A stretch of 64,000 nt of DNA from Halichoerus grypus (GCF_964656455.1 NC_135721.1:47127530-47191529); one strand, 5' to 3'; shown: positions 11,321 to 24,205, counted from the stretch's first letter. The notes: a model not told the origin generated them from the sequence alone. Translations and numbers: made by a program.

Positions 11321-14306
11321 AGTCAATGTTGGCTGCACACTAAAACCAAATGGGGAAACAGCCTCGAGGGTAAGACTCGGGCACCAGGAGATCTCACCAC
11401 ACAGCCAAGATCACTGGTTCATCTGTCCACTGCTTAACCACATGATGGGAGCAGTGTTTTTACAGCAATGGTACACAAGCCATCTGAATAGAACTCTGCT
11501 GAACTTGGCCCTGACATGTCACTCACTCCTCAGCATGGCTTTGTGGCTTTTGCACTTTCCTGTGGGCCTGAGGATGCCTAGAGGCACACCGAATGCACTG
11601 AAGAGAGCTTGTTCCATGGAATTCCTGTTGAACCACCTTGTTGTCAGCTTTCAGGGACTTCCTGCTGAGGGAGAGGTGTAATGATAACCCAGAATATCTC
11701 ATGTGCCCAACAGCTGGGAAAGCGAATGCTGAGAGAGAATGGTCTTCAATGACTGAGGGAATTTCCATAAGGTAAATCTGTTTTTAACTTTGGGGTGAGT
11801 GTGATTGGGTTCTACCGGCTAAGGGGAAAAAAAAAAAAGACACCCAAACCCCCTTGGTGGTCAGATCTGCTTATTTTTCATCTTCCTTTGCTAGGGTTTC
11901 ATGACTGATTATAAGGGTAAGAGAGATGAGATAGCGTTGTTGTTGATGGGAAGGCAGATTTGGATGGGTTATAATTACAATTTACCCTTCACCAGATGCC
12001 TTCATTCCTGTTGCCAGGCATTTGATGAGCTATTTCATGAAGACTATGTGAGATGGGTTAATGCCTGAAAGCCCGTGGATTTGAGTGGACGAATGTGAAG
12101 GTGCTTAACAGATCCTTAGATGCTTGACTCGTTTTTGCTTAGCGGATAAATAACCTGGTGCATGATAAAATCTAAGAGAGCTATTCCAGAAGAAAACTAC
12201 TCATACTCAAGGACTATGTGGGTTTCAAGCAAGCAAGTATGATAGCAGATAGCAAATTTGTAATAACAGACCTGGAACCATTTTATCATGAGGTCATGGA
12301 CGCAAGTTTTTAAAAACCATCTATCCAAAATGCATCATAATAAATCAATCATAAAATTCTCCTGGCTGATAAACATGTCAATCTGCCTATGCTCTGTAAT
12401 TATCCATAGCAAAACATCCTCTGTATAATGAATGGCTATTGTTTTCAAACGTGTCTTAATATATAAACAAAAGGTATTTCTAAGAAATATTCAGACATCT
12501 AAAGCCTGGGTCATGTTAGTGACAGAGGCTCTATGGTGAGCCCAGAGGTTCTTTGTAATTACCATGATGCATGGCCTTAATGCCCAAGGAGAGGGTTTTA
12601 GGTTAGCTGGGGGAGGCAGAAGAATGCCCACAGGAAAAAAATTCTTCATCTACAGATGAATGCACATCTGGTTGCAGAGGAATAAGATAGCTCTCAATAA
12701 TTCTGATAGGCAGTGGTGGGCCTAATGGACATGCATCACAGATATATATACACACACATACAATATTATAATGTCATATATTATGATATAAAATAATAAT
12801 AGTATATGTAATTTATACATTTATAACATATATATAATATACCATTCACTTTTACTTTAACAACAAATTTAATGTCAGTTCAAAGGTTTTTGAACAGAGA
12901 GGTCTAAAAGATAAAATGGATACCCAAGAGGCTGAACTTTATATAAACATTTAGCAGATGGTGATAGAGACACTCCAGACCAACCAAAGAAAACAAATTT
13001 TAAATGAAAGTCTTGCATTATCACATAGTAGTAGATTTGTCTTATCTCACCATTATATTTTAATACCCTAGGAGATACAGAACAAGGGAAAAACCTAGCA
13101 AAGACACTGAATATAGAGATAAGAAAAACAATCTGGGGAATCTCTAATGACTGCCTTATCAGTGGGTATTAGATTGAGAAACACAATACGGGACTGCGCA
13201 TACCTTGCCCTACCTCATCCCCAGCATCTGCCCCTATGGGCAGATACCCAAGCAGCCCAACACCGACCCCGTGATGGGAACTTCCTTTTGAGTGGTCGGG
13301 CCTGCTGCTCCCCTGTACCCACCACACAGCAGCATGTCTCTTTCCATTCAGACCCAACTTTGAGAAAAGGCACAGATGTGAGTGAGAAATGGCTGGGCCA
13401 CACTGTGTTCTGGGATATGTGGTCACCCTAGGAAAAGCCTGGGAACTGTGAAGGCTTGGGTACCACATATATAAATATGAGAGCTGCAGATTAGAGATGA
13501 CTCCCTGTTACCTTCAGAGAACAGATGAGAAGGCTCATCTCAGTCCAGCAACTCCTTCAGGAGATTTCTGGCCAAGCCCAAGAACTTGGGGCAGGAGCAG
13601 TCAGAAATGCCTTTAAGTCCAAGCTGGAAAAGGGGAGCTGGCTAGGTACTTGCTAAGTGATACCTCTTAAAAGTCTGTGGATAGATATCAGGCCTGGAGA
13701 GCTCCTCTCTAAAGTTTCAGTTAATTAAAAAATAATAATATAATAAAATTTACAAACAAAAGCCCTAAGGAAAAAGTCAAGTAAAGCAAATTATTTGAAG
13801 ACTCAGAAAGAGTATATATTTGCAAATTAGTTGCTATAGGAAGCAGAATTAAAAAAAGTAAAAGACACCTGTTGGAGTGTCCATTGACAAACCAAAAGCT
13901 CTCAGGGGTCAGAACACTGTGCTCCATCTCTTAACATCATGTCGATCTAACGCTCTATGGGAGCCCAGCGGCCCCTGCTGGGCTCCTGTGAGTGGACCTG
14001 TCTTCCCCAGAGACCGGCAGACAGAAGGCAGTGGCCACCAGAGAGATCAGATGCAGCTGTGGGAAGCAAGGGACAGTAAAAGCAGAGGGAGGGAGGTCGA
14101 GGTGTTAATCCAGGAAGCAATTTCTTTTCTTAGTTCCTCACACTTGTCATACTTTTTGATACATTTCTATTGACCTTGGACCGCATAGAATATTAAACTT
14201 CCTGAATTTATTTTTGAATGGTTTTGTATCTGGAGATTCCTTATTCTACTACATCGGTATGAAGCGTAGCATTTCCTCAACCCTTCTTTTCTTAGGGATA
14301 GATTTT
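11321..14306. other. Unclassified stretch, part possibly conserved noncoding
   Basis: No gene or young repeat seen in nearly 3 kb. AT-only runs occur at about 12740-12850. The part from about 12080 to 12620 is free of recognisable repeats and rich in short AT-core motifs (ctgtaattatcc, aaatcaatcataaaa) of the kind found in homeodomain-bound enhancers, but this is weak evidence. Confidence 0.4.
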
Positions 14307-14418
14307 TTTTTTTGAAGATTTTATTTATTTATTTGACAGAGAGAGACAAAGTGAGAGAGGGAACACAAGCCGGGGGGGGGGGGGGGGGGAGGAAGCAGGC
14401 TTCCCGCTGAGCAGGGTC
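14307..14418 (-). mobile_element. Truncated arctoid SINE, 3' half only
   Basis: On the minus strand only the tail, the pyrimidine-rich middle and a little of the central part remain (agattttatttatttatttg to gcaggcttcccgctgagcag). The tRNA-like head is missing. The pyrimidine tract has turned into an 18-base G run on the plus strand. Confidence 0.9.
14372..14389. repeat. 18-base poly(G) tract
   Basis: Uninterrupted G run where other SINE copies read gcagggggagtgggagagg. Unstable in replication and hard to sequence, so the stated length is uncertain. Confidence 0.95.
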
Positions 14419-15173
14419 TACTTTGCTCCAAAGCCCTTTCTGCCATAACCATGCTCTCTCGAAAAAACACACTGCCAAGAGTTGATGGTTTTTCTCTACA
14501 GCTTCCCTATCTTCTGGTTAAATTGGTCTGTTAGGCAGAATTACAGTTCTCAGTTATTTCCCCTAATGGCTCCCTTCTCTGGCTCCCCTGGGTCAGTTTG
14601 CTGTGCCTGTTTGAGCCTGGACTCTGAAATTTACTTTTCCGTTGGCACACATTCTCTCTTTGAGCTAGTAACAATTGACTGGCGATTGTCAGCCAATTAT
14701 TAGCTAATTACTGCCTAGCAATTCACTAGGTAAAGAGAGGAAGAACCTTAGGTAATATTAAGGAAAGAATAATTTGCCCCTACTTTTCAGTCTCTGTCTC
14801 AAAAGAACCTTAAAAAAAAAATCATTACCCAAACCAGTATTACTCGCCTTGATAAGACACCTCATTCACTAGATGTGATTTCAAATGATTTTCTAAGAAA
14901 ATCAAATCTACTTTCAAAGGGCAAAAATTTGGCATAATTCAGATATTCAAAAGAATGAGCTGCAGGTTCTGAAGGAAATTCAAAGTCAGTCCAAAAATAA
15001 AGTCTGAGATGGTTGGAATAAATATGAAGTTTTTCAGAGTGAGCACTTTGAAAGTGAACATTCTTTTGCACACAGATTTTCTGTATGTTATTAAAAACTT
15101 AGAGTCATTTTCTTTCCAATAAATACTGTTTTATGCCTAAGTTAGAGTTGGCTTATGTTACTTACAATTAAAC
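14419..15173. other. Unclassified stretch
   Basis: No gene or repeat recognised. Short open frames (up to 73 codons) carry nothing identifiable. Confidence 0.5.
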
Positions 15174-15180
15174 ATACTAA

Positions 15181-15348
15181 TTAAGCGTCTGCCTTCGGCT
15201 CAGGTCATGATCCCAGGGTCCTGGGATCGAGCCCCGCATCGGGCTCCCTGCTCAGCGGGAAGCCTGCTTCTCCCTCTCCCATTCCCCCTGCTGGTGTTCC
15301 CTCTCTCGCTGTGTCTCTGTCAAATAAATAAATAAAATCTTAAAAAAA
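15181..15348 (+). mobile_element. 5'-truncated arctoid SINE
   Basis: Starts inside the head at ttaagcgtctgccttcgg, lacking about the first 25 bp (including ggcgcctgggtggctcag). It is still bracketed by a TSD, atactaattaa, at 15174-15184 and 15349-15359. The 'ttaa' is shared between the TSD and the element, so the truncation happened at insertion, helped by microhomology. Confidence 0.93.
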
Positions 15349-15359
15349 ATACTAATTAA

Positions 15360-17997
15360 TACAAAATTTCAAACCTAAAGTGAGGTGTTCAAATAATAGA
15401 ACTTGAAGTATGATCTTAAATATAGAACTTGGTTTACTTGAGGTATGGAAGGAAGCCTGCACTGGTTCATTCTGTCCTGATTCAGACCCATTTAATGCAT
15501 TACAGGAAAAAAAAAAAAGGTTAGACTGTTAACTATTTATTGGGTTTGAGATCATATACCTCACATGGAACTTCAGGGGACTTAGCAGAAAATGTCAGAT
15601 TATTCAAGGATATTGGTTATTTCTTGTGGCTTTCAACAAGGGTGATGCTCAAAATATGGTTAACAATTGGTGCATCCCCAGGGCTCCCCAGTCAGAATGG
15701 ATGCCAGGTGTGGAGCTAGGCCCTGACACTCTGCTGGGCCCCATGCTGACCCTTTAGTTGTTGGTTGTGGTGTCCTCTACGATGCCCTAGGGAGGAGCCA
15801 GGGCACCAGGGAAGGGAGGAGGGTAGTGAAGGGACTGGAAAGAGGCATAAGGCTGTAGCTGTTTCAGTTTTGGTCCTACAGTGAACTGGTTAAATATCAC
15901 TCTGGCTTTCAGGAAGATCCTCCAAGAAACAAGCTCTTGTCTAAGTTGACCCATGTGATAGAAGCAGAGAGAGAGCCAAATGCAGCTGACCTTGCTCCTG
16001 TGACCTGTAATCCAGGACTTATGAGGGTGAGTTGAATTCTCAGTGTGAATAAAAGCAGGGTGATGATGGAAACAGTGAACATGAAGGAGAGCCCAGGATT
16101 GTCCTCACAAATGGGGAGAATCTGCTCCTAGTCCTTCTCCCACCACAAAGGGCTCCTTTGTGCTTTTCCTTTTTGTTACCTGATGTAAGACTGGAATCTG
16201 GCTGCTCTGCAGAAAAGAGGGAACTTAACCCCAAGCCCCTAAATGTGTCCTGCTGTGCATGTTATGCCTATCAGAGGTGATCATTTTCCCACTGTTAAAT
16301 ACTCACCAGTGGGTTACACACTGGGATGGGAAAGAGCTGGCTCTGCCTTCCTGCCTGGCTTTTGCTTTAGTCTGTGCCATGCCAGTGCAGGATGAAGTTT
16401 GGTCGAGTGCTCAGAGCCCCCAGGCCTGTTGCACAGAGATGGAAACTGCAAGGGAATGAAGTATGGCCCAGAGTTAAGGATCATGATTTTTAAATTTGTT
16501 GCTTTGGCTATAAATTTCCCCAGGAACTGAACAGACTGGCAGCTGAATAGGGTTTTAAGGAAGTTAAACTAACAAAGAAAACCTAGCTTAGAAAAAAACC
16601 TATGATACCAAACTCCTAAAACAATTCCCAGGCTCCAAAATCACCAGGAAGGGAACGCCCGAAGCAGCTCCCTGAAGAGGAGTCATCCCTGCATACTTCT
16701 TAGCCATGGTCCTGGAGGTCAAAATTCTTAGCCATGGTCCCAGAGTGTTACACTGGGAATCTCACCAGGAAGAGACTCAGGAAGCCACACTGGCCAACCA
16801 GGCACAGAAGCAGAGGACAGGCTATGGACCAGGATGGTGAGTCTCATGCATTTTCAGTTTCCCCATTTATAGACAGGAGCTCCTGTTGTGGTTTTCCTGC
16901 TTTTCCTCTACTACTGATTATTTGGCATGTTGGGGTGCTTAAATCTATCAATTAGCTATAAAGCGACAGACTAAAAGAAGCCATAACCAGATTATACCCA
17001 TCACCCAGAGGTCCTGGTCTTGAAGCTAGATTGGATATGATTTGGGTGATCTTTCTTTCAGAGGATGGTGGTGATTTCACACGGGACAGTTGTGTTACAC
17101 TGGGAATTCTGGAATTGTAAGTATCGGAATAGAGGTTAGTGTAATCCCTGGGCAGCCACAAGGCGGAATGTAATAGACTGTGGTAGTTGTATTTATCAGT
17201 CCAGCAAACTTTCCTTCCTCCTTTATGTATTAAGAGCTTCTGCTCTGCGGGCTAACAAAGTGACCAGTGAGACATCGGTCCTTGATCGCCCCAGTCCAGT
17301 GTGGCTGTGCTGTCCTGTCTTACCACTCCTGCCCCAGGCCTGGCCAATCATGAAACCCCCTTGCCCTGTGAAGTGATTTGTTCTGGTGTGGTCACATGAC
17401 CCAAGCAAACACAGAGAGAAATAAACTTTCCCTGCTGCCGGTGGTTTGCTGACCATGGTCCCCACCACATGGAGAAGAAATAAGAACTGGACAATGACAA
17501 TACTAGTGGTGCTGAACACCCAGTGTTATATCATTAGTCCCCGGTTCTTAGTTTTCATAGCTTTTCCAAAGTTTTTGTGAGCTACCTCTGTATCTTTCTT
17601 TATATATATATTCTATGTATTTGAATATCCATAATTATACATCTATTATACATATAATTCTCTATATAATAATACAATATATAGGAGGTTAGTTTCCTTC
17701 ATTTGCAACCAAAAAGTACCATGTAATATAAACCTGAATTCTATAACTAGCAATAGAATGATCAAAATGACCCCCAAAATGTGCAACCCTCCTATAACAT
17801 GTATTATTTAAATAAATCTGCCATTATGTTTAGACAAGTTATACACAGAATGCCACGAGAGAGTAAAAGCTGCTATAATGCAGGTGACATTTCTATATGT
17901 CAAAAGTAGGAAAATATTTTAGAATTTATTTAGCAATTTATTCAAAGCACTTTCACACCTCAATTAATTTTCACCAAAAAAGGAACATAAGTCAGCT
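15360..17997. other. Unclassified stretch
   Basis: No gene recognised. A short near-exact duplication, ttcttagccatggtcc, lies at 16697-16712 and 16725-16740. The segment 17160-17540 may be a decayed LTR-like repeat but matches nothing I can name. AT-rich runs occur at about 17600-17690. Confidence 0.45.
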
Positions 17998-18215
17998 AGT
18001 GATAATAATAGCAATTATTTATTAAGCACTTACTAAGTGGTAGGTGTTACTAGACACTGCATTGTAAGGGTTTGGGTTCTAGTTTACAAATGGGGAACTG
18101 AGGTTCAGAGACGTTCAGTAATTTTACCAATTCACAGTCAGTGGGTGGCAGGGCGAGGTCTGAAGTCCACATTGGATGCTTCTAAAATTTGTGTGCTTTA
18201 CCCTATACTGCATGG
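17998..18215 (-). repeat. MIR SINE fossil
   Basis: Reads as the reverse complement of MIR: 'tttattaagcacttactaagtggtaggtg', then 'caaatggggaactgaggttcagagacg' (the MIR 'tctgtgcctcagtttcctcatctg' core) and 'cacagtcagtgggtggcag'. Both core and 3' end are present, so this is a fairly complete copy of an ancient mammalian SINE. Confidence 0.8.
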
Positions 18216-19057
18216 CATTTCTTCTCTACATACTGGGATCCCATTTTTCCAATAAGAAGCAAGAGTAACTACTTGACCTATTTGACCCGATACCTTAGAA
18301 ATGGAGAGATCTGGAAAGAGAAGGTGGCTGAGACAGAATGCAGGATAGAAGAAAGCATTGCATGTTGTCAGGTAATGTTCATTGATCCCTACAGTGGTGC
18401 AGCTTTTCAGTTTGCAAAGCTTTTCTGTGTTGCCTCAGTACAAAGGCATCTGAGAACAGATTGTGAACAGCAAAGAGAGTTTTCTCTAGAAATCAGGAAA
18501 AAGGAAAACTAAAGAGTGGTGAGGGCTAGGAAGGGGATAGTGCATAATCACAACAAGCATGTGCTGTCTATGAGCAGCAGCTTTCTGGGGCAACAGTGGC
18601 AGGACAGGACAGCATAGCCACGTTGGACTGGGGCGATCAAGGACAGACGCCTCCCGTTGTTAGTGGGAGCACAGCATTGATTGGTGCTGCCAAATGCTCA
18701 CAGGGCCTGGAGGACACCCGTGAGGCTTGCTGGCTGCTACTGATTATCTGCTGAGTGGTCTTCCCTGCTGCAGGGCAAAGGAAGGCTGCAGGGAGGCTGA
18801 GGGAAGAAGGCAGCTTTCCCCTTCCACCCACGGCAGGCACAGCATCCTTTAACCAGAAATGCAAATGCCTTAGACTTAGGGGAGCTGCAAATTCTTTGCT
18901 AATTTCCTTACTTGCGCTGCTCTGCTCTGTTCTTGCTCAAAACTAATCTGAGAAGTAACATATACTTTTATTTACATATTTACCAGCCTGATCACACCCC
19001 AAAGGCTGGGGAAATCAAGGACCCAAGATAAAGAGGCTTCCTCCTTTCTTCTGGATT
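18216..19057. other. Unclassified stretch
   Basis: No gene or repeat recognised. The 18560-18860 part is relatively GC-rich but without CpG clustering. Confidence 0.5.
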
Positions 19058-19074
19058 ATATCCAGAGTGTTATT

Positions 19075-19271
19075 TATTTTTTTTTTTAAGATTTTATTTA
19101 TTTATTTGAGAGAGAGAGAATGAGAGAGAGCACATGAGAGGGGGGAGGGTCAGAGGGAGAAGCAGACTCCCTGCCGAGCAGGGAGCCCGATGCGGGACTC
19201 AATCCAGGGACTCCAGGATCATGACCTGAGCCGAAGGTAGTCGCTTAATCAACTGAGCCACCCAGGCGCCC
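19075..19271 (-). mobile_element. Arctoid SINE, full length
   Basis: Complete element bracketed by a perfect 17-bp TSD, atatccagagtgttatt, at 19058-19074 and 19272-19288. Internally it uses the 'gagagagagaatgagagagagcaca' and 'ccgatgcgggactc' variants shared with the copy at 22370, marking a second subfamily. Confidence 0.96.
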
Positions 19272-19288
19272 ATATCCAGAGTGTTATT

Positions 19289-21215
19289 AAGAAACTTGGC
19301 ATCTCTGCCAAATCTTGCTTTTAGCAACAAGATGCACTTTAGCTAATTATTTTTACCTAATGAAAAATGTCTGCCTGAACTGGACTCATTTCCCCCAGGG
19401 GTTCTGCTCTCTCTAGGAAATAAAGGAAAACCTGACATTTTTTTCCTTGCACAGGCTGGAGACATATTTATTTTGCAGTTGACACAAAAGGATCCTTTGT
19501 GACATCCTTGCTTGAGGGCACATTTCCAACTCTAATCGTGTTATTAGCCATACCCTTTGGAGAATTAGTAACACATAGCTGGGAAGGGAATAAAAACACT
19601 GATTCAATAATTTGAGCTCAGGAAACATGACTGAGTCAGAAATAAGAAGGAATGTGCAATGTCAGGCTCTGAACAAGATTACGGAGAGAAACTGGTAAGC
19701 CAGAGGGAAATCACAGTCTGTCAGACCCATCCAACTATCTCATGTCCCTTTTGTAGCCTCTGATGTCAGCACTGAGCCCCAAGAAATGAGTGGCTTTAAT
19801 GAATAGTGGTGAATCAGTTCAGTTAAAGAATCCAATGGCCTCGACTTCTAGTTCAAAATGGCAGTGAACAGCAGTTTCTTTATGACTCTTTCAAACTTTG
19901 CATTAAAAGACCCAAGAAGGAAACTTAGAGAAATACACAACCAGCCAGAAAATTCAAAGCAACAGGCAGATTAGTGCCAGAATCTTGGAGGAATTTTTAC
20001 AAATTACAAGGCAAATTACAATAAATTAGTTTTGAAAACAAAGCAAAAACAAGGACTTCATTTCATCATACAGACACATCCTGAAGATAGGTAAGCAGAC
20101 GCTCTGTACCATGCCTGCTATCTATCTCGGGTCTCAGAACCAGAGTCTGTAACCCATGGATAGTGGATTTTGAGGTAGCTCGAGCACTCTTGTCATTTCC
20201 ACCCTTCACCCTCCCATCATGATACTCAACTTTCCATAATCAGCAACTACTATAAAATGAGTAAGCACAAATGGGGTGGTATTGGTTGGCCCAAAGAATT
20301 CCGGGAGACACAGGCCCATTTGTACAGCACCTTGTAACAGATGGGCTCACCCATGAGTCTAGGGTGCCAGCAACCTAGGTGGAACTTGAAGATACCACTT
20401 TGGTCCAGTAGAGGCTACTCTAGTGATAATAGGTCACTTTTTTATTGAGATTTAAAAATGTATTAACATAGGGGATGTAGCTTATGTATTTTCTTTTGTG
20501 TGTGGTGTGTGTGTTATATTTCTCAAGTTTTACTAGCAGAAGTTTTCCTATCTTAATACAATGAATTAAGTAGCTTTCATCTTAGTATATGTTCCAGGAT
20601 ATTTTGTATATAGCATGGGAATTGCCTGTTCCTTGAAAGGGTTGAAAGGATAAAAGAATACAAAAATGCTCAACATTTTTTGGATATGATTCTCAAATTT
20701 TAAGTATTTCTTTTATCATTATTACTCATGTAATTTAAGCTTCTACTACTTAGCTGATTATTATAATTTACACTTAGCTATTATGATTCATCAAGATTTT
20801 TAAATTTTATTAGCGTAGACTTGGTACACAATGTACCCTGCCTTACTGAATTGTTTGGGAATGGTTCTTTGATTAATAGGCCCCTCAGTGCTGACACTTA
20901 TCGCCAATAAATATCCATTTGGTCCAAATTAGTGTGTGGAAGAATCGGGATCTGGATCAGGATCTTACATTCAAAGATATCTGCTGTCTTGAAATCCACT
21001 TGGTGTAAATCTAGAGTCCGGTGGACTGTTACTTTCAGTTAAATAGGCAGCCAGAAAACTCCTTGCTTTTTACTGAAAGTTAATTCTTTAGGGTTTCCCA
21101 GTTCCTTGTCACTTCCAGGTGTTGGTTTTTTTTAACACTGCTTAGCCTGGACATTCATGTGTGAAGTGGCCCCACTAAATAGAGGGTAAGTTCTGAGACA
21201 ACCAGGGGGGAGGCG
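19289..21215. other. Unclassified stretch
   Basis: No gene or clear repeat recognised in 1.9 kb. Mixed composition with a short GT-rich run near 20500-20515. Confidence 0.5.
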
Positions 21216-21486
21216 GTGAAGTCTCCCCTGTCATCTCCCCAGTCTCTAAATATCCAAGTGTCCCAGGCTTCAGTGCTCTCTCTGTTTCTTACTTACCCTC
21301 ACTCCATAGGTGATCTCATTCAGACCCATGGCTTAAATGCCATTTATACATCAATGATTCTCAAATTTTTACCTCTCTCCCTTACACTCATACCTCTTAT
21401 GCCCAACTACTTTCTTGACCTCTTCACTTTGATATATAATAGATATCTCAAAATATGTCCAAAACTGAACCCCCTTTTCCAGTTTT

Positions 21487-21808
21487 ATTAGGGGCACTGG
21501 ACTCTTGTGCAGTTGAAAATCCATACATGACTTTTGACTCCTCCAAAACTTAACTACTAATAGCCTACTGTTGACTGGAAGTCTCACCAATAACATAAAC
21601 AGTTAATTAACACATATTTTGTATATTATATGTGTTATATACTGTATTCTTACAAGAAAGTAAGCTAGAGAAATGAAAATGTTATTGAGAAAAATCATAA
21701 GGAAGAGAAAATAGACTTACAGTACTGTACCATACTTATAAAAAAAAAACCCACATATAAGTGGACCTGCGCAGTTCAAACCCATGTTGTTCAAGGGTCA
21801 ACTGTAGA
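21487..21808 (-). mobile_element. MER2-like (Tigger/pogo) DNA transposon
   Basis: The right end ggttcaagggtcaactg-type terminal sequence (gttgttcaagggtcaactg at about 21788-21806) and the internal 'gtggacctgcgcagttcaaac' and 'cttactgttttacaag' blocks match MER2 in reverse orientation by memory. It is flanked by ta on both sides, the mariner/pogo target duplication. The left terminal repeat is decayed. It lies inside the L2 fossil and has no transposase frame. Confidence 0.7.
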
Positions 21809-21811
21809 TAC

Positions 21812-21861
21812 AAAGAGAGAGGGAGAGAGAGAGAAAGAGAGAAGGAAAAGAAAAAAAAAGT
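21812..21861. repeat. GA-rich simple repeat
   Basis: Imperfect gagaga/ggaaag tract directly after the MER2-like element. Confidence 0.8.
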
Positions 21862-22369
21862 GTTTTTTTTCTTGTGATGAGAACTCCTAGGATTTACTCT
21901 CTTAATTTTTATATGCACATTCAGCAATGTTGACGATAGTCACATTACAACCCTAGTACTTATTTCTCTTAGAACTGGAAGTTTTTGCCTTTTGACCATC
22001 TTCCTCCAATTGAACTCCTGATTTCCTTGCCCCGAGTCTCCTGCTGCTTGAGTTTTCCCTACCTCAGTAAATGGAACTCCATTTTAAGAATTTCTCAGGA
22101 AAAAAAAAAAAAATTGCTCAGGACAAAAATCTTGGAGTTGTCCTTAACTCAGCTCTGACTATCACACAGATATCCAATCCACTGGTAAATCCAGTTGGCT
22201 CTTCCTTCATGACATACCCAGAATAAGACCTTTTCTCACTATCTGTATGTGGTGGCTCAAGCCACCATTATTTTTTAGATTATTGCAGTAATCTGACAGG
22301 TCTCCCTGCTTCCATCCCTGCCTTCTTCTCAATCAATTTTCCACAAAACAACTAGAGGGATTAATTTTA

Positions 22370-22565
22370 TTTTTTTTTATATTTTATTTTTATTTATTTG
22401 AGAGAGAGAGAATGAGAGAGAGAGAGCACATTAGAGGGGGAGGGTCAGAGGGCGAAGCAGACTCCCCACTATGTAGGGAGCCCGATGCGGGACTCGATCC
22501 AGGGACTCCAGGATCATGACCCGAGCTGAAGGCAGTCGCCCAAACAACTGAGCCACCCAGGTACC
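22370..22565 (-). mobile_element. Arctoid SINE, full length
   Basis: Perfect 18-bp TSD, ctagagggattaatttta, at 22352-22369 and 22566-22583. It is inserted in the L2 fossil, whose sequence continues directly on the far side. Same internal subfamily as the copy at 19075. Confidence 0.96.
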
Positions 22566-23130
22566 CTAGAGGGATTAATTTTAAAACAAAGTCTGATAAA
22601 ATCACTCCTCTGCCCCAAACCTACCAGTGGCTTCTCATCTCACTGAGAGTAAAATCCAAAGTCCTTGCCAGGCCCCCCGCAGCCCAGCCTTGGGCCACAT
22701 CTATGAATTCCTTCCCTCCCTCCACTGCAGCCTCACGGGTTTCCTTCCCATGCCTCACACAACCAACCAGACTCCTATCTCGGGCATTTGCACTTGCTAT
22801 CCCACCTGTTTGGGAAGTTCTTCTACCACATCCCTCATGGGTGACTTTTTCATTCCTTTAGATAGCTCCACGTTCAGTCCTTCTCTGGAAGGACTTTCCT
22901 AATCCCTTTGTGTGAAGTAGCACACTCTCCAAGTCATCTTGTGCTCTCTTCCCTCTCTGCCTTATTTTCCTACATACCACCTAACACATGAGGTTTTAAT
23001 TTACTTGGATATTGTCTCTCTCTGAGGGACTTCACAAGAGCAGGGACTTTGTTGTGTCATTTCTACATTTTCAGCACTACACTCATAGGAAGCTTCCAGT
23101 AAATATTTGTTGAATGAATGAATGAGGATC

Positions 23131-24188
23131 TACAGTTCTGTGCTCTGGCCCTCATCCTACAATGAGGAGGGCAGGCTTCTGGGTCAATTGGGGGTATCTG
23201 GGGCAGGTGGCCCCATATCTGGCCCTGTCCAACTCCCTTCCTTTATTCAAATGCACCCTAACCCACCAGTTCTCAGTGTCTCTCGCTAAAGAGAACCCTA
23301 CTGTGTAGTCTCTACCCCTGCAGCTTGCCTTAGTGATTGTGGATGAGTTCTCATAGAGTTGGATGAGTTTTTCAAGTCACTAATTCCAGAATTTAAATAC
23401 ATACTTTTCATTGTTTCCCTATAACTGAACTTAAGTTAGCTGTCAAGACTGTATTTCCACTAATGGTTGAAAACTTAATCTTGCCAATTCAAGGTAGCTC
23501 AGATACTTCTAGTTTTAAGGCAATTCAAGATTTTATCTCTCCTTTTATTTTTGTCCTTCTCCTTGGGAAAAGGTTGGGGGTGGGGAGGCTGAGCTATCTC
23601 TAGACACGTGAGGGGGGGAGGGAAACTCTGCTCTACGAGCTATCCTCTCTCCCTGCTGATCCATGCTCATTTCTACACATGTTCCTACCTTGCCCTCAGG
23701 CCATAGGTATAGTGCATGTTGCACCTTCGTCAGCCTGAGCACAGACCCCTTTGGAATGCAGCTCTCTCAGAATTTCTGCAGACCCTTTGGGGGGCTCAGG
23801 AACTCTAGACTGGAAATTAAAGATATATCCTGGTTTTATGGGGCCTGAACTTTATGTAATTTGGGGGGATTTCTTGTAAGAAAAAAACTTACAAAAATAG
23901 AAACAACTGACTTTTTACTTAGAATGGATAATCACAAGTTGCACATTTAGAAAGCCAACATATCATAAGCATCACAAAATCTAGAAAAATACTTTTAATT
24001 AATTACTGTCAGCTCAGTAATAATTTTGTCTTATTTTTTAGCATATCCTTCAATTGCCTCTTACAAGACAATAATTTTAGAATATTGTTTCATTGAGTAG
24101 AACAATAGGATAATTCAGTCTTTCCTTTAGTGTGGATGATAAAACATGTGGCTTCACACATAGACACATTCTCTGTAGCTTGTGCCTT
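23131..24188. other. Unclassified stretch
   Basis: No gene or clear repeat recognised. The last part (23880-24188) is AT-rich and repeat-poor. Confidence 0.5.
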
Positions 24189-24205
24189 ACCAACAAAGAT
24201 ATTCT

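Larger units (their letters stand above)
21216..23130 (+). mobile_element. Long L2 LINE fossil (RT region to 3' end)
   Basis: An ancient CR1-clade LINE read in sense. A decayed reverse-transcriptase stretch is visible in the 91-codon frame at 21216-21491: SQASVLSLFL corresponds to the family's QGS-type motif, followed by GDLIQTHGL. After a transposon insertion the RT region resumes at about 21950-22370 (ctcagtaaatggaactcc, cttggagttgtccttaactc). A SINE then intervenes. The part beyond it ends in the L2 tail at 22900-23130 (cacaagagcagggactttg, aatatttgttgaatgaatg). It is broken everywhere and codes for nothing now. Confidence 0.75.

Noticed and set aside
11166..11681. 171-codon open frame, the longest non-L1 frame on the plus strand
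   Set aside because: It begins inside a MER5-type transposon fossil, has no recognisable domain, and shows no splice or promoter context. Chance frame.
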